Below, piece after piece: positions 16,407 to 25,086 of a stretch of 64,000 nucleotides of DNA. The notes under the pieces were generated by a model. The model saw nothing but the letters and a program-made list of their open reading frames with translations. It was not told the DNA's origin and did not search any database. Every line of letters starts with the position of its first letter. Position 1 is the stretch's first letter. Origin of the DNA: Vicinamibacterales bacterium (lineage in GTDB: Bacteria > Acidobacteriota > Vicinamibacteria > Vicinamibacterales > SCN-69-37); contig JAURFE010000004.1 of assembly GCA_030827135.1 (NCBI GenBank), positions 155,019 to 219,018 of the forward strand, in the 5' to 3' direction. Position numbers and translations under genes: made by a program.

Positions 16407-18250
16407 CAGAGGCCTCCCAGGAACCACACCACCGCGACCACACCGGCCCCCACGGCCAGCACGTAATCCTGCACGCGCCCGGTCTGCACCCGTCGCAACT
16501 GCTCACCTGCCGAGACGGTCCACGCGCTGACGACATTGAGAACGCCGTCCACGATGTAGCGGTCGACCCACCCGAACACTGCCGCCATCCTCTGCAGGAT
16601 CTGCCGGTAGACCAGCAGGAACGCCTCGTCAATCCAGAAACCGCGCGCCGCCGCCACACGCAGGGGGCCCGTCATGCGCGCGAGCGTTTCAGGGTCAATC
16701 GCGTGCCGCTGATACGTGGCCCACGCCAGGCCGATCCCGGCCAGCGCCACGCCCGTTGCCGTGGCGGCCAGCCACGACGGTGGCTCAAACGGCAGTTCCG
16801 GATGCGAGAACGTGAAATAGACGCCAATCACCAGCGAGGCGACCGCAAGAATCCACAGCGGCCCCGCCATCGACCACGGGGCATCGTGTGCGAGGTGGCC
16901 ATGCGCATCATGCGCGTCATGCCCATCATGTGCCTTGTGCGGCGCGCCAAAAAACGTCAGGAACACGACGCGCATCATGTAAAACGCCGTCAGGAATGCG
17001 CCCGCCAGCAACAACACGAACGGCACCGTCAGCCCCCCCGCCCATACCGCGGCGAGGATCTCTTCCTTCGACAGGAACCCGGCGAACAGCGGCAGCCCTG
17101 CGAGCGACAGCGTTCCGATCAGAAAGACGATTATGGTCTGCGGCATCTTGCGTGCCAGGCCGCCCATCTGGGTGATGTCATTGGTGCCGACGGCGTGGAT
17201 CACCGCACCGGCGCCCAGGAACAACAGCGCCTTGAAGACGCCGTGCGTCAACAGATGGAAGAATCCGGCCGCCGCGTAGCCGGCGCCGATAGCCGCCATC
17301 ATGTAGCCCAGCTGCGACACCGTCGAATACGCCAGCACACGTTTGATGTCATCCTGCGCGCAGGCCATCATCGCCGCTGCGATGGCCGTCAACGCGCCGA
17401 TCCAGCCGACGATCAGAAGCACATCCGGGGTCAGCGCAAAAAGGAACGCCGTGCGCGTCAAGAGATAGACGCCCGCCGTCACCATCGTCGCCGCGTGAAT
17501 CAACGCGGAGACCGGCGTGGGCCCCTCCATCGCGTCCGGAAGCCAGATGTGCAGCGGCAACTGCGCGGACTTGCCGGCCGCGCCGAGGTACAGACAGAAC
17601 GTGATGAGGGCCAGCCCGTCGAGGCCCACCACGCCGGACTCCACCAGCAGGCGCAGTTCCGCAAAGTCGAACGTACCGGTATGCCGCCACAGGAGCACGA
17701 TGCCGATGAGCAGGCCGACGTCGCCGGCCTTGGTGGTCCAGAACGCCTTGACGGCCGCGCGCGCCGCCGACGGCTTCTTGAACCAGAACCCGATGAGCAG
17801 GTACGAACAGAGGCCAACCAGCTCCCAGCAGATGAACAGCTGCAGCAGATTCGGCGCGAGCACCAGCCCGATCATCGAGAACGCGAACATCGACTGATAC
17901 AGGTAGTAGCGTCCGAGCGCGGCCGGCGGTTCGTCGCTGAGATAGCCCAGCGAATACACCTGCACCAGCAGCGCGACCAGCGTCACCAGCAGCAGCATCA
18001 GGGAGGATTCATGGTCCGCCAGCACACCGATCGTCGCAAGGGTCCCCTGGGCATCAAGCAACCAGTTCCACTCAGTGAGGATCGGGCCGGCGACGTTCAC
18101 CTGCTGCCAGGTCAGCACGGCGGCCACCAGCGCCGTCAGCGCGCCGGCGATGGAGAGAAACGCGGCCGGGCGGCCCGTGCGGCGGAGCGGCCCGACGAGC
18201 CCGAGCACCAGGATGGCGATCAGCGGAGCGAGCAACGGAATGAGGCTCAT
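16403..18250 (-). CDS. nuoL: NADH-quinone oxidoreductase subunit L
   Basis: Largest antiporter-like subunit, 615 residues, with the extended C-terminal lateral helix expected of NuoL (after about residue 510). Conserved parts are LMLLLVTLVALLVQVYSLGYL, FICWELVGLCSYLLIGFW with the key Glu, HIWLPDAMEGPTPVSALIHAATMVTAGVYLL and DDIKRVLAYSTVSQLGYM. The ATG overlaps the nuoK stop (ATGA). A His/Asp-rich cytoplasm- or periplasm-facing loop near residue 440 (HKAHDGHDAHDAHGHLAHD) is notable, since the His/Asp string could bind metal; such loops vary widely among NuoL proteins. Confidence 0.95.
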   Translation of the reverse strand: MSLIPLLAPLIAILVLGLVGPLRRTGRPAAFLSIAGALTALVAAVLTWQQVNVAGPILTEWNWLLDAQGTLATIGVLADHESSLMLLLVTLVALLVQVYSLGYLSDEPPAALGRYYLYQSMFAFSMIGLVLAPNLLQLFICWELVGLCSYLLIGFWFKKPSAARAAVKAFWTTKAGDVGLLIGIVLLWRHTGTFDFAELRLLVESGVVGLDGLALITFCLYLGAAGKSAQLPLHIWLPDAMEGPTPVSALIHAATMVTAGVYLLTRTAFLFALTPDVLLIVGWIGALTAIAAAMMACAQDDIKRVLAYSTVSQLGYMMAAIGAGYAAAGFFHLLTHGVFKALLFLGAGAVIHAVGTNDITQMGGLARKMPQTIIVFLIGTLSLAGLPLFAGFLSKEEILAAVWAGGLTVPFVLLLAGAFLTAFYMMRVVFLTFFGAPHKAHDGHDAHDAHGHLAHDAPWSMAGPLWILAVASLVIGVYFTFSHPELPFEPPSWLAATATGVALAGIGLAWATYQRHAIDPETLARMTGPLRVAAARGFWIDEAFLLVYRQILQRMAAVFGWVDRYIVDGVLNVVSAWTVSAGEQLRRVQTGRVQDYVLAVGAGVVAVVWFLGGLW

Positions 18251-18546
18251 CCCTTCAACCAATCCACCTGGTCGGCCATCGCGGTACGCCGCGTGCGGAA
18301 CAACAGGATGACAATCGCGAGACCCAGGGCGACTTCGGCGACCGTGATGCAGATCGCCAGAATCGTCAACACCATGCCGGTCACTTCACCGTGAAACCGG
18401 CTGAACGCCACCAGATTGATGTTGACGGCGTTCAGCATCAGCTCAATGCCCAGCAGGATACCGACCGTGTTCCGGCGGGTCATCACGCCAAACAGGCCGA
18501 TGCAGAACACCACCGCCGCGAGGATGAGATAGGCAGAGAGTCCCAT
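18247..18546 (-). CDS. nuoK: NADH-quinone oxidoreductase subunit K
   Basis: Small membrane subunit of 99 residues with three helices, the usual size. The conserved glutamates of the E-channel appear in ILLGIELMLNAVNINLVAF and TVAEVALGLAIVILL. It lies two bases after nuoJ and overlaps nuoL by four bases. NuoK and NuoJ connect the quinone site to the pumping modules. Confidence 0.95.
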   Translation of the reverse strand: MGLSAYLILAAVVFCIGLFGVMTRRNTVGILLGIELMLNAVNINLVAFSRFHGEVTGMVLTILAICITVAEVALGLAIVILLFRTRRTAMADQVDWLKG

Positions 18547-18548
18547 GG

Positions 18549-19043
18549 TCAGTCCTCCGGTCTCGCGAAGTAGCTAGCCGACAGCAGAGACACCAGCAGA
18601 ATGACCGCGAGCAGTTCAAACGGCAGCACGTACCGCGTCATCAGTTCGCGCCCAATCAGATGTGTCGGGTCCCCTTCGAACGGTATCCGCACGGCCGCCA
18701 CCGGGGCGCGCATCAGGGTATTCACCAGCAACAGCAGCAACACCCCGGCGACAGCGGCTCCCCCGACCAGGCCGCGACTCGTATGGGACAACCGCTCCCC
18801 CACCAGGCGTTCCGTGACCACGATGGCGAAGACGACGACCGTGACGACACCGCCGGCGTAGAGCAGAATCTGGACGCCGGCGAGAAACTCCGCCTGCAGC
18901 ATCAGAAAAACGCCCGCGGTGCCGGTCAACGCCAACGCCAGCCACAACACCGAGTGGAACAGGTTCTTGGTGAGCACCACGGCGAGCGCTGATCCCACCA
19001 GCAACACAGCGAGGATCCAGAAGCCGATGACGTCGAGGGTCAT
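18549..19043 (-). CDS. nuoJ: NADH-quinone oxidoreductase subunit J
   Basis: 164 residues, five membrane helices, standard for NuoJ. The family region LAGVQILLYAGGVVTVVVFAIVV is seen near residues 52-74, containing the pi-bulge helix that takes part in coupling. The ATG overlaps the nuoI stop (ATGA). Together with NuoK it sits between NuoH and the antiporter subunits. Confidence 0.94.
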   Translation of the reverse strand: MTLDVIGFWILAVLLVGSALAVVLTKNLFHSVLWLALALTGTAGVFLMLQAEFLAGVQILLYAGGVVTVVVFAIVVTERLVGERLSHTSRGLVGGAAVAGVLLLLLVNTLMRAPVAAVRIPFEGDPTHLIGRELMTRYVLPFELLAVILLVSLLSASYFARPED

Positions 19044-19606
19044 ACGTCGCCTCCAGCGGCGTCGGCCGCCGGCTTTTCCGCCGCGGGTTTCTCAGCCGCC
19101 ACCTTCTTCGGCGGCGCCTGCATGTCGCGCAGCCGGTTGCCGGTCGCCCACGACGCGTCGAACTTCTCGCCTATGGCGTGCAGCCGGTCCTTGTCGAGGA
19201 GGAGTTCGCGGCGATCGGTGGTCGCCATGTCAAACGACTTCATCATGATGATGGCGTCTGTCGGGCAGACCTGCACGCACAGCTCGCAGAACTCGCACGC
19301 ATACAGTTCAAGGGAGAACGTCTTGGCGTAGTTCCGCTTCTCGCTCTTGAGCATCTCGACCTTGATGACGGCCGGCGGGCAGACGAACTCGCACAGGCGG
19401 CAGCCGATGCAGTTCTCCTCGCCGGTGTCCTTGTCATAGGTGAGCGCCAGCAATCCCCGATACCGATCCGGATACGTCCGGGGTTTGTCCGGGTAATGCA
19501 CGGTAACGGGCTTACGCAGGAAGTTGCGGCCCGAAATCCGCATGGCGCGAAAGACGGACGTGGCGACGGCCCACGTCTCTTGCAGAATCCCGCGCGGCTC
19601 AGCCAC
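19040..19606 (-). CDS. nuoI: NADH-quinone oxidoreductase subunit I (two 4Fe-4S clusters)
   Basis: Peripheral iron-sulfur subunit that passes electrons towards NuoB. The eight cluster ligands are complete: CIGCRLCEFVCP (Cys66, 69, 72, 76) and CEFCELCVQVCP (Cys104, 107, 110, 114). An Ala/Lys/Pro/Glu-rich tail (residues about 160-188) with two copies of AAEKPA extends beyond the core. I took the GTG at 19606 because AGGAG lies eight bases upstream; a GTG at 19615 is the alternative and makes the overlap with nuoH longer. With no NuoEFG nearby, NuoI would be the outermost electron entry subunit. Confidence 0.94.
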   Translation of the reverse strand: MAEPRGILQETWAVATSVFRAMRISGRNFLRKPVTVHYPDKPRTYPDRYRGLLALTYDKDTGEENCIGCRLCEFVCPPAVIKVEMLKSEKRNYAKTFSLELYACEFCELCVQVCPTDAIIMMKSFDMATTDRRELLLDKDRLHAIGEKFDASWATGNRLRDMQAPPKKVAAEKPAAEKPAADAAGGDV

Positions 19607-20588
19607 CGGTGCCACTCCTGATAACGACCGTGAGGGCTGTCGCGATCACCAGCGCCAGCGATATCGGCCACAACAATTTCCACGAAATCTGCAGAATCTG
19701 ATCCACGCGGATACGGATGAAACTCCACCGAATCCAGGTGATGAGCAGGAAGATCAGCAGCGCCTTCAGCACAAACCACACCGGGCCGAGCCATTCAGGT
19801 CCCGGCCCCGCCCAGGCACCAAGGAACAGCAACGCGCCAAGAAACGACGTCCCCAGCACGTGCGCGTATTCCCCGAGCTGAATCAACGCGAACTTCATTC
19901 CGGAATATTCAACACGGAAACCGGCGACCAGTTCCGATTCCGCCTCAAGGATATCGAACGGCACGCGATTCTCGGCCGCGACACTCGCGATAATAAAGGC
20001 GAGGAAGCCCAACTGGCCGAGCACGGGATACGCGATGAACCACAACCCGTTCTGCGCCGCCGCGATGTCGCCCAGTCTGAGCGAGCCCGCCAGAATGACC
20101 GGCACCAGCGCCGCCATCAGGAACGGCAGGTCATACGAGATGATCTGGTTGACGGCACGCATGGCCGACAGCAGCGCGTACTTGTTGTTCGAACTCCACC
20201 CGGCCATGAACAGTCCAACGATTTCCATCGAGGACACGGCCAGAAAAAACAGGACACCGATGTTGAGGTCGGCGACGCCCAACCCCGGCGCAAACGGGAT
20301 GGTCGCGAAAATCAAAATGCACGGAATCAGAAAAACCACCGGCGCCAGGCTGAAGATGCGCCGGTCCGCATCGCGCGGCACCACGTCTTCCTTCATCATC
20401 AGCTTCACCGCGTCGGCAATCGGCTGCAGGAGGCCGTGCGGCCCCACGCGATAGGGGCCGATGCGGGACTGCATCCGCGCGGCGAACTTGCGTTCCAGCA
20501 GCGTGACGTACGTCACCAGGCCGATCACACCCAGCAGGACGCTGATGCCGGCCACGGCGCCGATGGCTGCGTCGGGCCAACCCGTCAT
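19599..20588 (-). CDS. nuoH: NADH-quinone oxidoreductase subunit H
   Basis: Membrane subunit forming part of the quinone chamber; 329 residues and eight or so helices. Conserved quinone-chamber stretches include LLERKFAARMQSRIGPYRVGP, the acidic loop ENRVPFDILEAESELVAGF and EYSGMKFALIQLGEYAH. The ATG overlaps the nuoD stop (ATGA). nuoI overlaps its end by eight bases. In bacteria with NuoG, nuoG usually sits between nuoF and nuoH; here nuoH follows nuoD directly. Confidence 0.95.
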   Translation of the reverse strand: MTGWPDAAIGAVAGISVLLGVIGLVTYVTLLERKFAARMQSRIGPYRVGPHGLLQPIADAVKLMMKEDVVPRDADRRIFSLAPVVFLIPCILIFATIPFAPGLGVADLNIGVLFFLAVSSMEIVGLFMAGWSSNNKYALLSAMRAVNQIISYDLPFLMAALVPVILAGSLRLGDIAAAQNGLWFIAYPVLGQLGFLAFIIASVAAENRVPFDILEAESELVAGFRVEYSGMKFALIQLGEYAHVLGTSFLGALLFLGAWAGPGPEWLGPVWFVLKALLIFLLITWIRWSFIRIRVDQILQISWKLLWPISLALVIATALTVVIRSGTGG

Positions 20589-21751
20589 CGGTCCACCTCA
20601 CCAAACACCGGGTCCACCGATCCCATGATCGCCACCACGTCGGCCACCGAGTGGCCGGGAATAATGAACGGCAACACCGCCAGGTTCGAGAACGACGCCC
20701 CCCGCCACTTCATCCGGTAGGGCTTGGGGCCGCCATCCCCAATCAGATAGCAGCCGACTTCTCCGCGCGGCCCTTCGACGCGTGTATACGTTTCGCCTTT
20801 CGGCACCCGCACCTGGGCCACCGCCTTGACGCCGGGCCGGGACGAGATCGGCCCCTCGGGCAATCCGTCGAGAATCTGCCGGACGATGCGGATCGACTCG
20901 CGGAACTCGACCATCCGCACGCGGTATCGCGCGAGACAGTCGCCGTCGGTCTCGACCGGCACCCTGAACTGAAAATCCGGGTAGGCCGAATACGGCAAAT
21001 CGCGCCGCAGATCGAAGTCCACACCGGAGGCCCGCAGCAGCGGTCCGCTGATCCCGACCTCGCCGGCCAGTTCGCGCGAAATCACGCCGACGCCCTTGGT
21101 GCGCATCAGGAAGAACGTGTTCTCTTCGAGCATCGACTCGTACTCGAGCAGACGTTCTTCGATCAGGTCAATCGTCTGCCGGCAATCCGCCGCGAATCCC
21201 TCGGGCACGTCGTACCGCACGCCGCCGACCTGATGGAAGCCATACAGCAGACGCGCCCCGGTCAATTTCTCGAACAGGTCGAGCACCAGTTCGCGTTCGC
21301 GGATGCAATACAGGAAAATGGTCGCGCCGCCGCCAAGAGCGCCGCCCATGTCCATGCACCAGGTGCCCAGCCACAAACAGTGCGACGCGACACGCTGCAG
21401 TTCCGCCACCAGAACGCGCAGATACTCCGCGCGTTTCGGCACCTCGATCTTCGCGATGCGTTCCGCCGCCATCACGTACGCGTGTTCACTGCACATCGCC
21501 GCGACATAGTCCGTCTTCGACGCAATCGACGGGTACTGGACGTAGGCCAGGGTCTCGGCGAGTTTTTCGTGGCACCGGTGGAGGTAGCCGATGACGGCAT
21601 CCACCTCGACAACGGTCTCGCCCTCAAGCGTGAGAATCGCGCGGAAGACACCGTGGGCCGACGGGTGCTGCGGCCCCATGTTCATGGTCAGCCGCTCGGC
21701 ACCGGCGTAATCGAGTTCCGTCTTGACGCGTGGGGTGAGGTCAGTGGCCAT
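20585..21751 (-). CDS. nuoD: NADH-quinone oxidoreductase subunit D
   Basis: Quinone-site subunit related to the large subunit of NiFe hydrogenases; 388 residues, with no fused NuoC. Family markers: MNMGPQHPSAHGVFR near residue 24, GYLHRCHEKLAE, YVAAMCSEHAY and the C-terminal VVAIMGSVDPVFGEVDR. The key His and Tyr of the quinone pocket are in the first and third of these. It starts seven bases after nuoC and overlaps nuoH by four bases. Confidence 0.96.
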   Translation of the reverse strand: MATDLTPRVKTELDYAGAERLTMNMGPQHPSAHGVFRAILTLEGETVVEVDAVIGYLHRCHEKLAETLAYVQYPSIASKTDYVAAMCSEHAYVMAAERIAKIEVPKRAEYLRVLVAELQRVASHCLWLGTWCMDMGGALGGGATIFLYCIRERELVLDLFEKLTGARLLYGFHQVGGVRYDVPEGFAADCRQTIDLIEERLLEYESMLEENTFFLMRTKGVGVISRELAGEVGISGPLLRASGVDFDLRRDLPYSAYPDFQFRVPVETDGDCLARYRVRMVEFRESIRIVRQILDGLPEGPISSRPGVKAVAQVRVPKGETYTRVEGPRGEVGCYLIGDGGPKPYRMKWRGASFSNLAVLPFIIPGHSVADVVAIMGSVDPVFGEVDR

Positions 21752-21758
21752 GCGCGTC

Positions 21759-22214
21759 TCAGCGATACGGGGGGTACGGCGTGTCCACGGCGTACGATTT
21801 CAACAAGGGATGCCCGACCCAGTCGTCCGGCAGGAGAATGCGTCGCAGGTCCGGATGGCCGTCAAACGTGATGCCGAACATGTCGAAGCACTCGCGTTCC
21901 ATCCAGTTCGCCCCCCGATACACAGGCGTCAGCGAGGGGCACGTCGTGACACCGGCGCCGAGCCGGGCCTTGAGCAACACCGACAGACGCGCATCGATAT
22001 TGTCGATCGACGCCACCACCTCCAGGCCGTCGTCTTTCCAGTCCACGGCGGACATGAAGGAGAAATATCCAAAGCCCAGTTCTTCCTTCAGCATCGTCGC
22101 GATGGTCAACCACTGCGCCGGGGGCACGGTCGCGGTCAGGGGCGAGTCCCCCTCGGCGATAGTCACCCCGTCGAGGGCGGTCAGGCGAGCACGGACGTCG
22201 GCAGCGGTGATCAT
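21759..22214 (-). CDS. nuoC: NADH-quinone oxidoreductase subunit C
   Basis: Hydrophilic 30-kDa-type subunit, 151 residues. Family signatures are [11 protein letters not shown] and, near the end, [34 protein letters not shown], the diagnostic NuoC block. The ATG directly follows the nuoB stop. It bridges NuoB and NuoD in the peripheral arm. No fusion to NuoD, unlike E. coli. Confidence 0.95.
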   Translation of the reverse strand: MITAADVRARLTALDGVTIAEGDSPLTATVPPAQWLTIATMLKEELGFGYFSFMSAVDWKDDGLEVVASIDNIDARLSVLLKARLGAGVTTCPSLTPVYRGANWMERECFDMFGITFDGHPDLRRILLPDDWVGHPLLKSYAVDTPYPPYR

Positions 22215-22853
22215 CTAGTCCACCTTCTCCGTCGGTGCGGCCCGTTTGCCGGTCTTGTGGAAGTGCGCGATCTGGTCCTGCAGCAGAAGCAACCCGTTGA
22301 GCAGCGACTCCGGCGGCGGCGGACAGCCCGGCACATACACGTCCACCGGAATGATCCGATCCACGCCCTTGACGACGTGATAGCCGTGCCGGAAGGGTCC
22401 GCCCGAGTTTGAGCAGGACCCCATCGAGACCGCCCACTTGGGATCGGGCATCTGGTCGTAGATACGCAGGAGCATGGGCGCCATCTTGATCGTGACGGTG
22501 CCCGAGATGATCATGAGGTCGGAATGCCGCGGCGAGGCCCACGGCACCATTCCCAACCGCTCCACGTCGAATCGCGACGCAAACGTCGCCATCATTTCGA
22601 TCGCGCAGCACGCCAGCCCGAAGGTCACAGGCCACACCGACGACTTCCGGGCCCAGTTCAGAAAGTTGTCCGTCACCGTGGTCAGCACGAACCCGCCGGG
22701 AAACTGATGCAGCCCCTCGGTCAGTGATTCAAAGGCTTCGGAGTGTTTGTCCCCGGTCTGACGTTGCTTGTGAAGTTCGTTCCACTCCTGAAGGTCCTTG
22801 AAGTCCTTCCAAATCGGAGCCGGTACGACGGGAACCGGGCGCTTTATTTCCAC
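22215..22853 (-). CDS. nuoB: NADH-quinone oxidoreductase subunit B (cluster N2)
   Basis: Holds the terminal 4Fe-4S cluster N2. The four ligands are Cys82-Cys83 ([11 protein letters not shown]), Cys147 ([10 protein letters not shown]) and Cys177 (VPGCPPPPE). The protein is 212 residues with about 60 residues before the core that include a charged helical stretch. I set the start at the GTG inside the last codons of nuoA (AAGGGA six to eight bases upstream); the longer open frame upstream lies in nuoA. It is the second gene of the nuo operon. Confidence 0.95.
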   Translation of the reverse strand: MEIKRPVPVVPAPIWKDFKDLQEWNELHKQRQTGDKHSEAFESLTEGLHQFPGGFVLTTVTDNFLNWARKSSVWPVTFGLACCAIEMMATFASRFDVERLGMVPWASPRHSDLMIISGTVTIKMAPMLLRIYDQMPDPKWAVSMGSCSNSGGPFRHGYHVVKGVDRIIPVDVYVPGCPPPPESLLNGLLLLQDQIAHFHKTGKRAAPTEKVD

Positions 22854-23197
22854 TCGAGAATCCCTTCGCGATACGCGTACACCCAGCCGAGCATCAGGAC
22901 GGCCAGAAATCCGCCCATCACATACAGCGCGCGCGGGCCCAACTCGCGGAGCACCAGGGCCCACGGGAACATGAATACGGCCAGGGCGTCAAACACAATG
23001 AACACCAGCGCGACGAGGTAGAACCCGACCGGGAATTGGACCCAGGCCGTGCCGATGGGCTCGGCGCCGCATTCGTAATTGTCGGATTTTGATTTGTAGG
23101 GTCGACTGGGCCGCAGCAGTTTCGCGGTCAACAGGGAAACCACCGCGAAGCCGGCAATGAGCACTAGAAAAATCACGACGGACAAGTAACCGGTCAC
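22844..23197 (-). CDS. nuoA: NADH-quinone oxidoreductase subunit A
   Basis: First gene of the eleven-gene nuo operon. 117 residues, three membrane helices, with the conserved loop [35 protein letters not shown], which contains the Cys/Glu of the quinone entry region and the FD pair. nuoB overlaps its end. No nuoE, nuoF or nuoG is found upstream: the next gene is a DUF2207 protein 42 bases away. A weak -10-like element (23230-23235) is in the gap. Confidence 0.93.
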   Translation of the reverse strand: MTGYLSVVIFLVLIAGFAVVSLLTAKLLRPSRPYKSKSDNYECGAEPIGTAWVQFPVGFYLVALVFIVFDALAVFMFPWALVLRELGPRALYVMGGFLAVLMLGWVYAYREGILEWK

Positions 23198-23229
23198 CGG
23201 AACTCACGTCCTTCCCGAAAATCGCCGCG

Positions 23230-23235
23230 AGTATA
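23230..23235 (-). promoter_or_regulatory. Possible -10 element of the nuo operon
   Basis: TATACT on the minus strand, about 33 bases upstream of the nuoA start. The -35 region falls in the end of the DUF2207 gene and is poor (AGTCAG-like). Read-through from the upstream gene is equally possible. Confidence 0.3.
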
Positions 23236-23239
23236 TCAC

Positions 23240-24871
23240 TCAGCGCGCGCCGCTGACTCCCCCGCCGCCGGCCATGCCGCCGCCGGCGACCCCGACACCG
23301 CTGCCGGGACTGCCAGCGGCAATGATAATCGCAGTCAGTACCGATGATGGATTGTTTATTCCATCGAGCCATGGCACCACCGCGCCGGCCTTCGCAAACT
23401 TCGGCCCGAGCCCGAAGCCGACGGCGACCGGCAGCCACACATCGGCATGCTGCCGCGCACGGCCTGCCGCCACTTCCGCCTTGAGGAACTCCGCACGCGC
23501 GACCCACTGCGCGCCCACCGACACGCCACTGGCCGTGAGTGTCGGAAACGATTCGCCGGCGATCACCAGCGCGAGGCCAAGGAGGATGACGGCGCCCGGC
23601 ACGAGCAACGCAGCCGGCCCCATCGCCCCCAGCCACAGCGCAACACCCAGGAGTCCCGCGAAGCCGACAAGGATCGCCACCACACCCGCCACGGTCATGC
23701 TCGCGGCGGCCCATCGGCGCTCGGCGTCGACATACCCGGCCTCCCGGATCTCCTCGTGGGCTGCGGCCTTGAACGTCGAGACCCCAGACAACAGAAGTCG
23801 TTGCGCATCCTTCAGCGGCAGCCGCCCGTGTTTCATGGCTAGCCACAACGCGTCCATCACGACTTGTTCATGTGGGCGCAGGCGGAGCCCCGTGCTGTCT
23901 TTCGGGGGCAGCACGACCGTCATCATGCCGTCGGCCTCTTCGACAGCCAACACGCGTCGCGCAAGCAGGTCGACCAAGGTCGCAGACAGTTGCGGCAGGC
24001 CGACCCTCGGGCGACTGACCGTCATCGCCGTGCCCAGGCCCGGCGGCAGCGATCCGTGGGCTGCGGGGATGGCCGCGCCGCCGTCGGCCTTTGACCTGTG
24101 GTAGCGCAGTCTCATCATCACCACCATGCCCGCGCCCATCACGAGGATGACCGCAGCGCCGACGATGAACGCCGGGGCTAGTTGGCGCCCGCGATCGTCG
24201 TCCACCTGCCAGCGCGGCGGCGCTACCGCGAGCGAGGCGGACTCGAGGTGGTCGGTCAGGACCGCCGTCTCGTTGACCGCGATGTCACGCTTCCGCGCGC
24301 TCCACACCTGCTCGCCTTCCCGTGTCCACGACCAGCCCTCGGATTCCAACGCGGGCCCGCCAGGCGAGACCGCGCCGCCAGACAGTTGCCAAATCAGTTC
24401 CGCTTCGGTAATCGCGTACCTGTGCCGGGTCGGCAGGATGTGCCACGCCAGATGAGCTCCGCGGGTATCGAGGCGCAGCGCCCCCATGGCACGGTACCGC
24501 AGCGTGAATTGGTGTGTGGTGTTGGTGGTCTCGGGGAATCGCCACAACACGCGAAGCTCGCGGCGCCCGATGCGAATGCTGGCCTGACCGGCCTCGCGGC
24601 CTTCGGGCAGCACACGACCATCCATCGAGGCCTCGACATCGATCAGGCCGTCCGTGCGCTGAATCGGCACGCGCCGCTCTACTTCCCGGAACGTGCGGTC
24701 CGTGAACCGGAAGGTGATCGTCTCGACAACGTCGAGCGATCCGTCCGGCAGCAGCGTCAGCAGTGTATCGAACCGGTCGGCGTGCAGCCCCCGCGTGGCC
24801 GACTGCGCCTGGCTGTCGACGGGCCACAGGAGGCACGCAAGAACGGCAAGGGCGATGAGGGGCCGACGCAT
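23240..24871 (-). CDS. DUF2207-family membrane protein
   Basis: 543 residues. Signal peptide (ALAVLACLLWPVDSQAQ), then an extracytoplasmic beta-rich DUF2207 domain (residues 25-215; GSLDVVETITFRF and LRYRAMGALRL are typical), one membrane helix near 235-255, a cytoplasmic domain with winged-helix-like features (GLPQLSATLVDLLARRVL), and two more helices near 400-445. The C-terminus is Gly-rich (GGGMAGGGGVSGAR), a common ending in this family (usually GGGSSGGGGGGG). Function is unknown. It lies directly upstream of the nuo operon, but an operon link is not proven. Confidence 0.82.
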   Translation of the reverse strand: MRRPLIALAVLACLLWPVDSQAQSATRGLHADRFDTLLTLLPDGSLDVVETITFRFTDRTFREVERRVPIQRTDGLIDVEASMDGRVLPEGREAGQASIRIGRRELRVLWRFPETTNTTHQFTLRYRAMGALRLDTRGAHLAWHILPTRHRYAITEAELIWQLSGGAVSPGGPALESEGWSWTREGEQVWSARKRDIAVNETAVLTDHLESASLAVAPPRWQVDDDRGRQLAPAFIVGAAVILVMGAGMVVMMRLRYHRSKADGGAAIPAAHGSLPPGLGTAMTVSRPRVGLPQLSATLVDLLARRVLAVEEADGMMTVVLPPKDSTGLRLRPHEQVVMDALWLAMKHGRLPLKDAQRLLLSGVSTFKAAAHEEIREAGYVDAERRWAAASMTVAGVVAILVGFAGLLGVALWLGAMGPAALLVPGAVILLGLALVIAGESFPTLTASGVSVGAQWVARAEFLKAEVAAGRARQHADVWLPVAVGFGLGPKFAKAGAVVPWLDGINNPSSVLTAIIIAAGSPGSGVGVAGGGMAGGGGVSGAR

Positions 24872-24931
24872 CGGCTCATTGTAGGCGAGAGGCCAGAGCG
24901 ATCACCATGAAGGGCCAGACCTTGCCCGTGC

Positions 24932-24961
24932 GTAGGGCGCACTGGGTTGCAGTGCGCCGCG
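24932..24961 (+). repeat. Short palindromic repeat, copy A
   Basis: GGCGCACT (24936-24943), loop GGGTTGC, AGTGCGCC (24951-24958), with flank CGTAG on the left and GCG on the right. It lies in the 215-base gap between the DUF2207 gene and rsgA and belongs to the same family as the elements at 28857 and 33941. The rest of the gap shows nothing recognisable. Confidence 0.65.
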
Positions 24962-25086
24962 TTCACGCGTTCAACCCCAGCGCGTCCTGCATGCCTCGCA
25001 CCGCTTGCGTGCGCCGGTCACCTGCAGTGGCATGTCACTCATGATGGAAACCTATGCGGATGGGTCGTGATACCGGTTGCCGGTTG

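Noticed and set aside
16352-18394. 680-codon plus-strand open frame
   Set aside because: Lies antisense to nuoL and nuoK, whose identity is certain; Arg/His/Gln-rich composition typical of antisense frames in GC-rich DNA.
19524-21871. Plus-strand frames of about 400 codons
   Set aside because: Antisense to nuoH and nuoD; same shadow composition.
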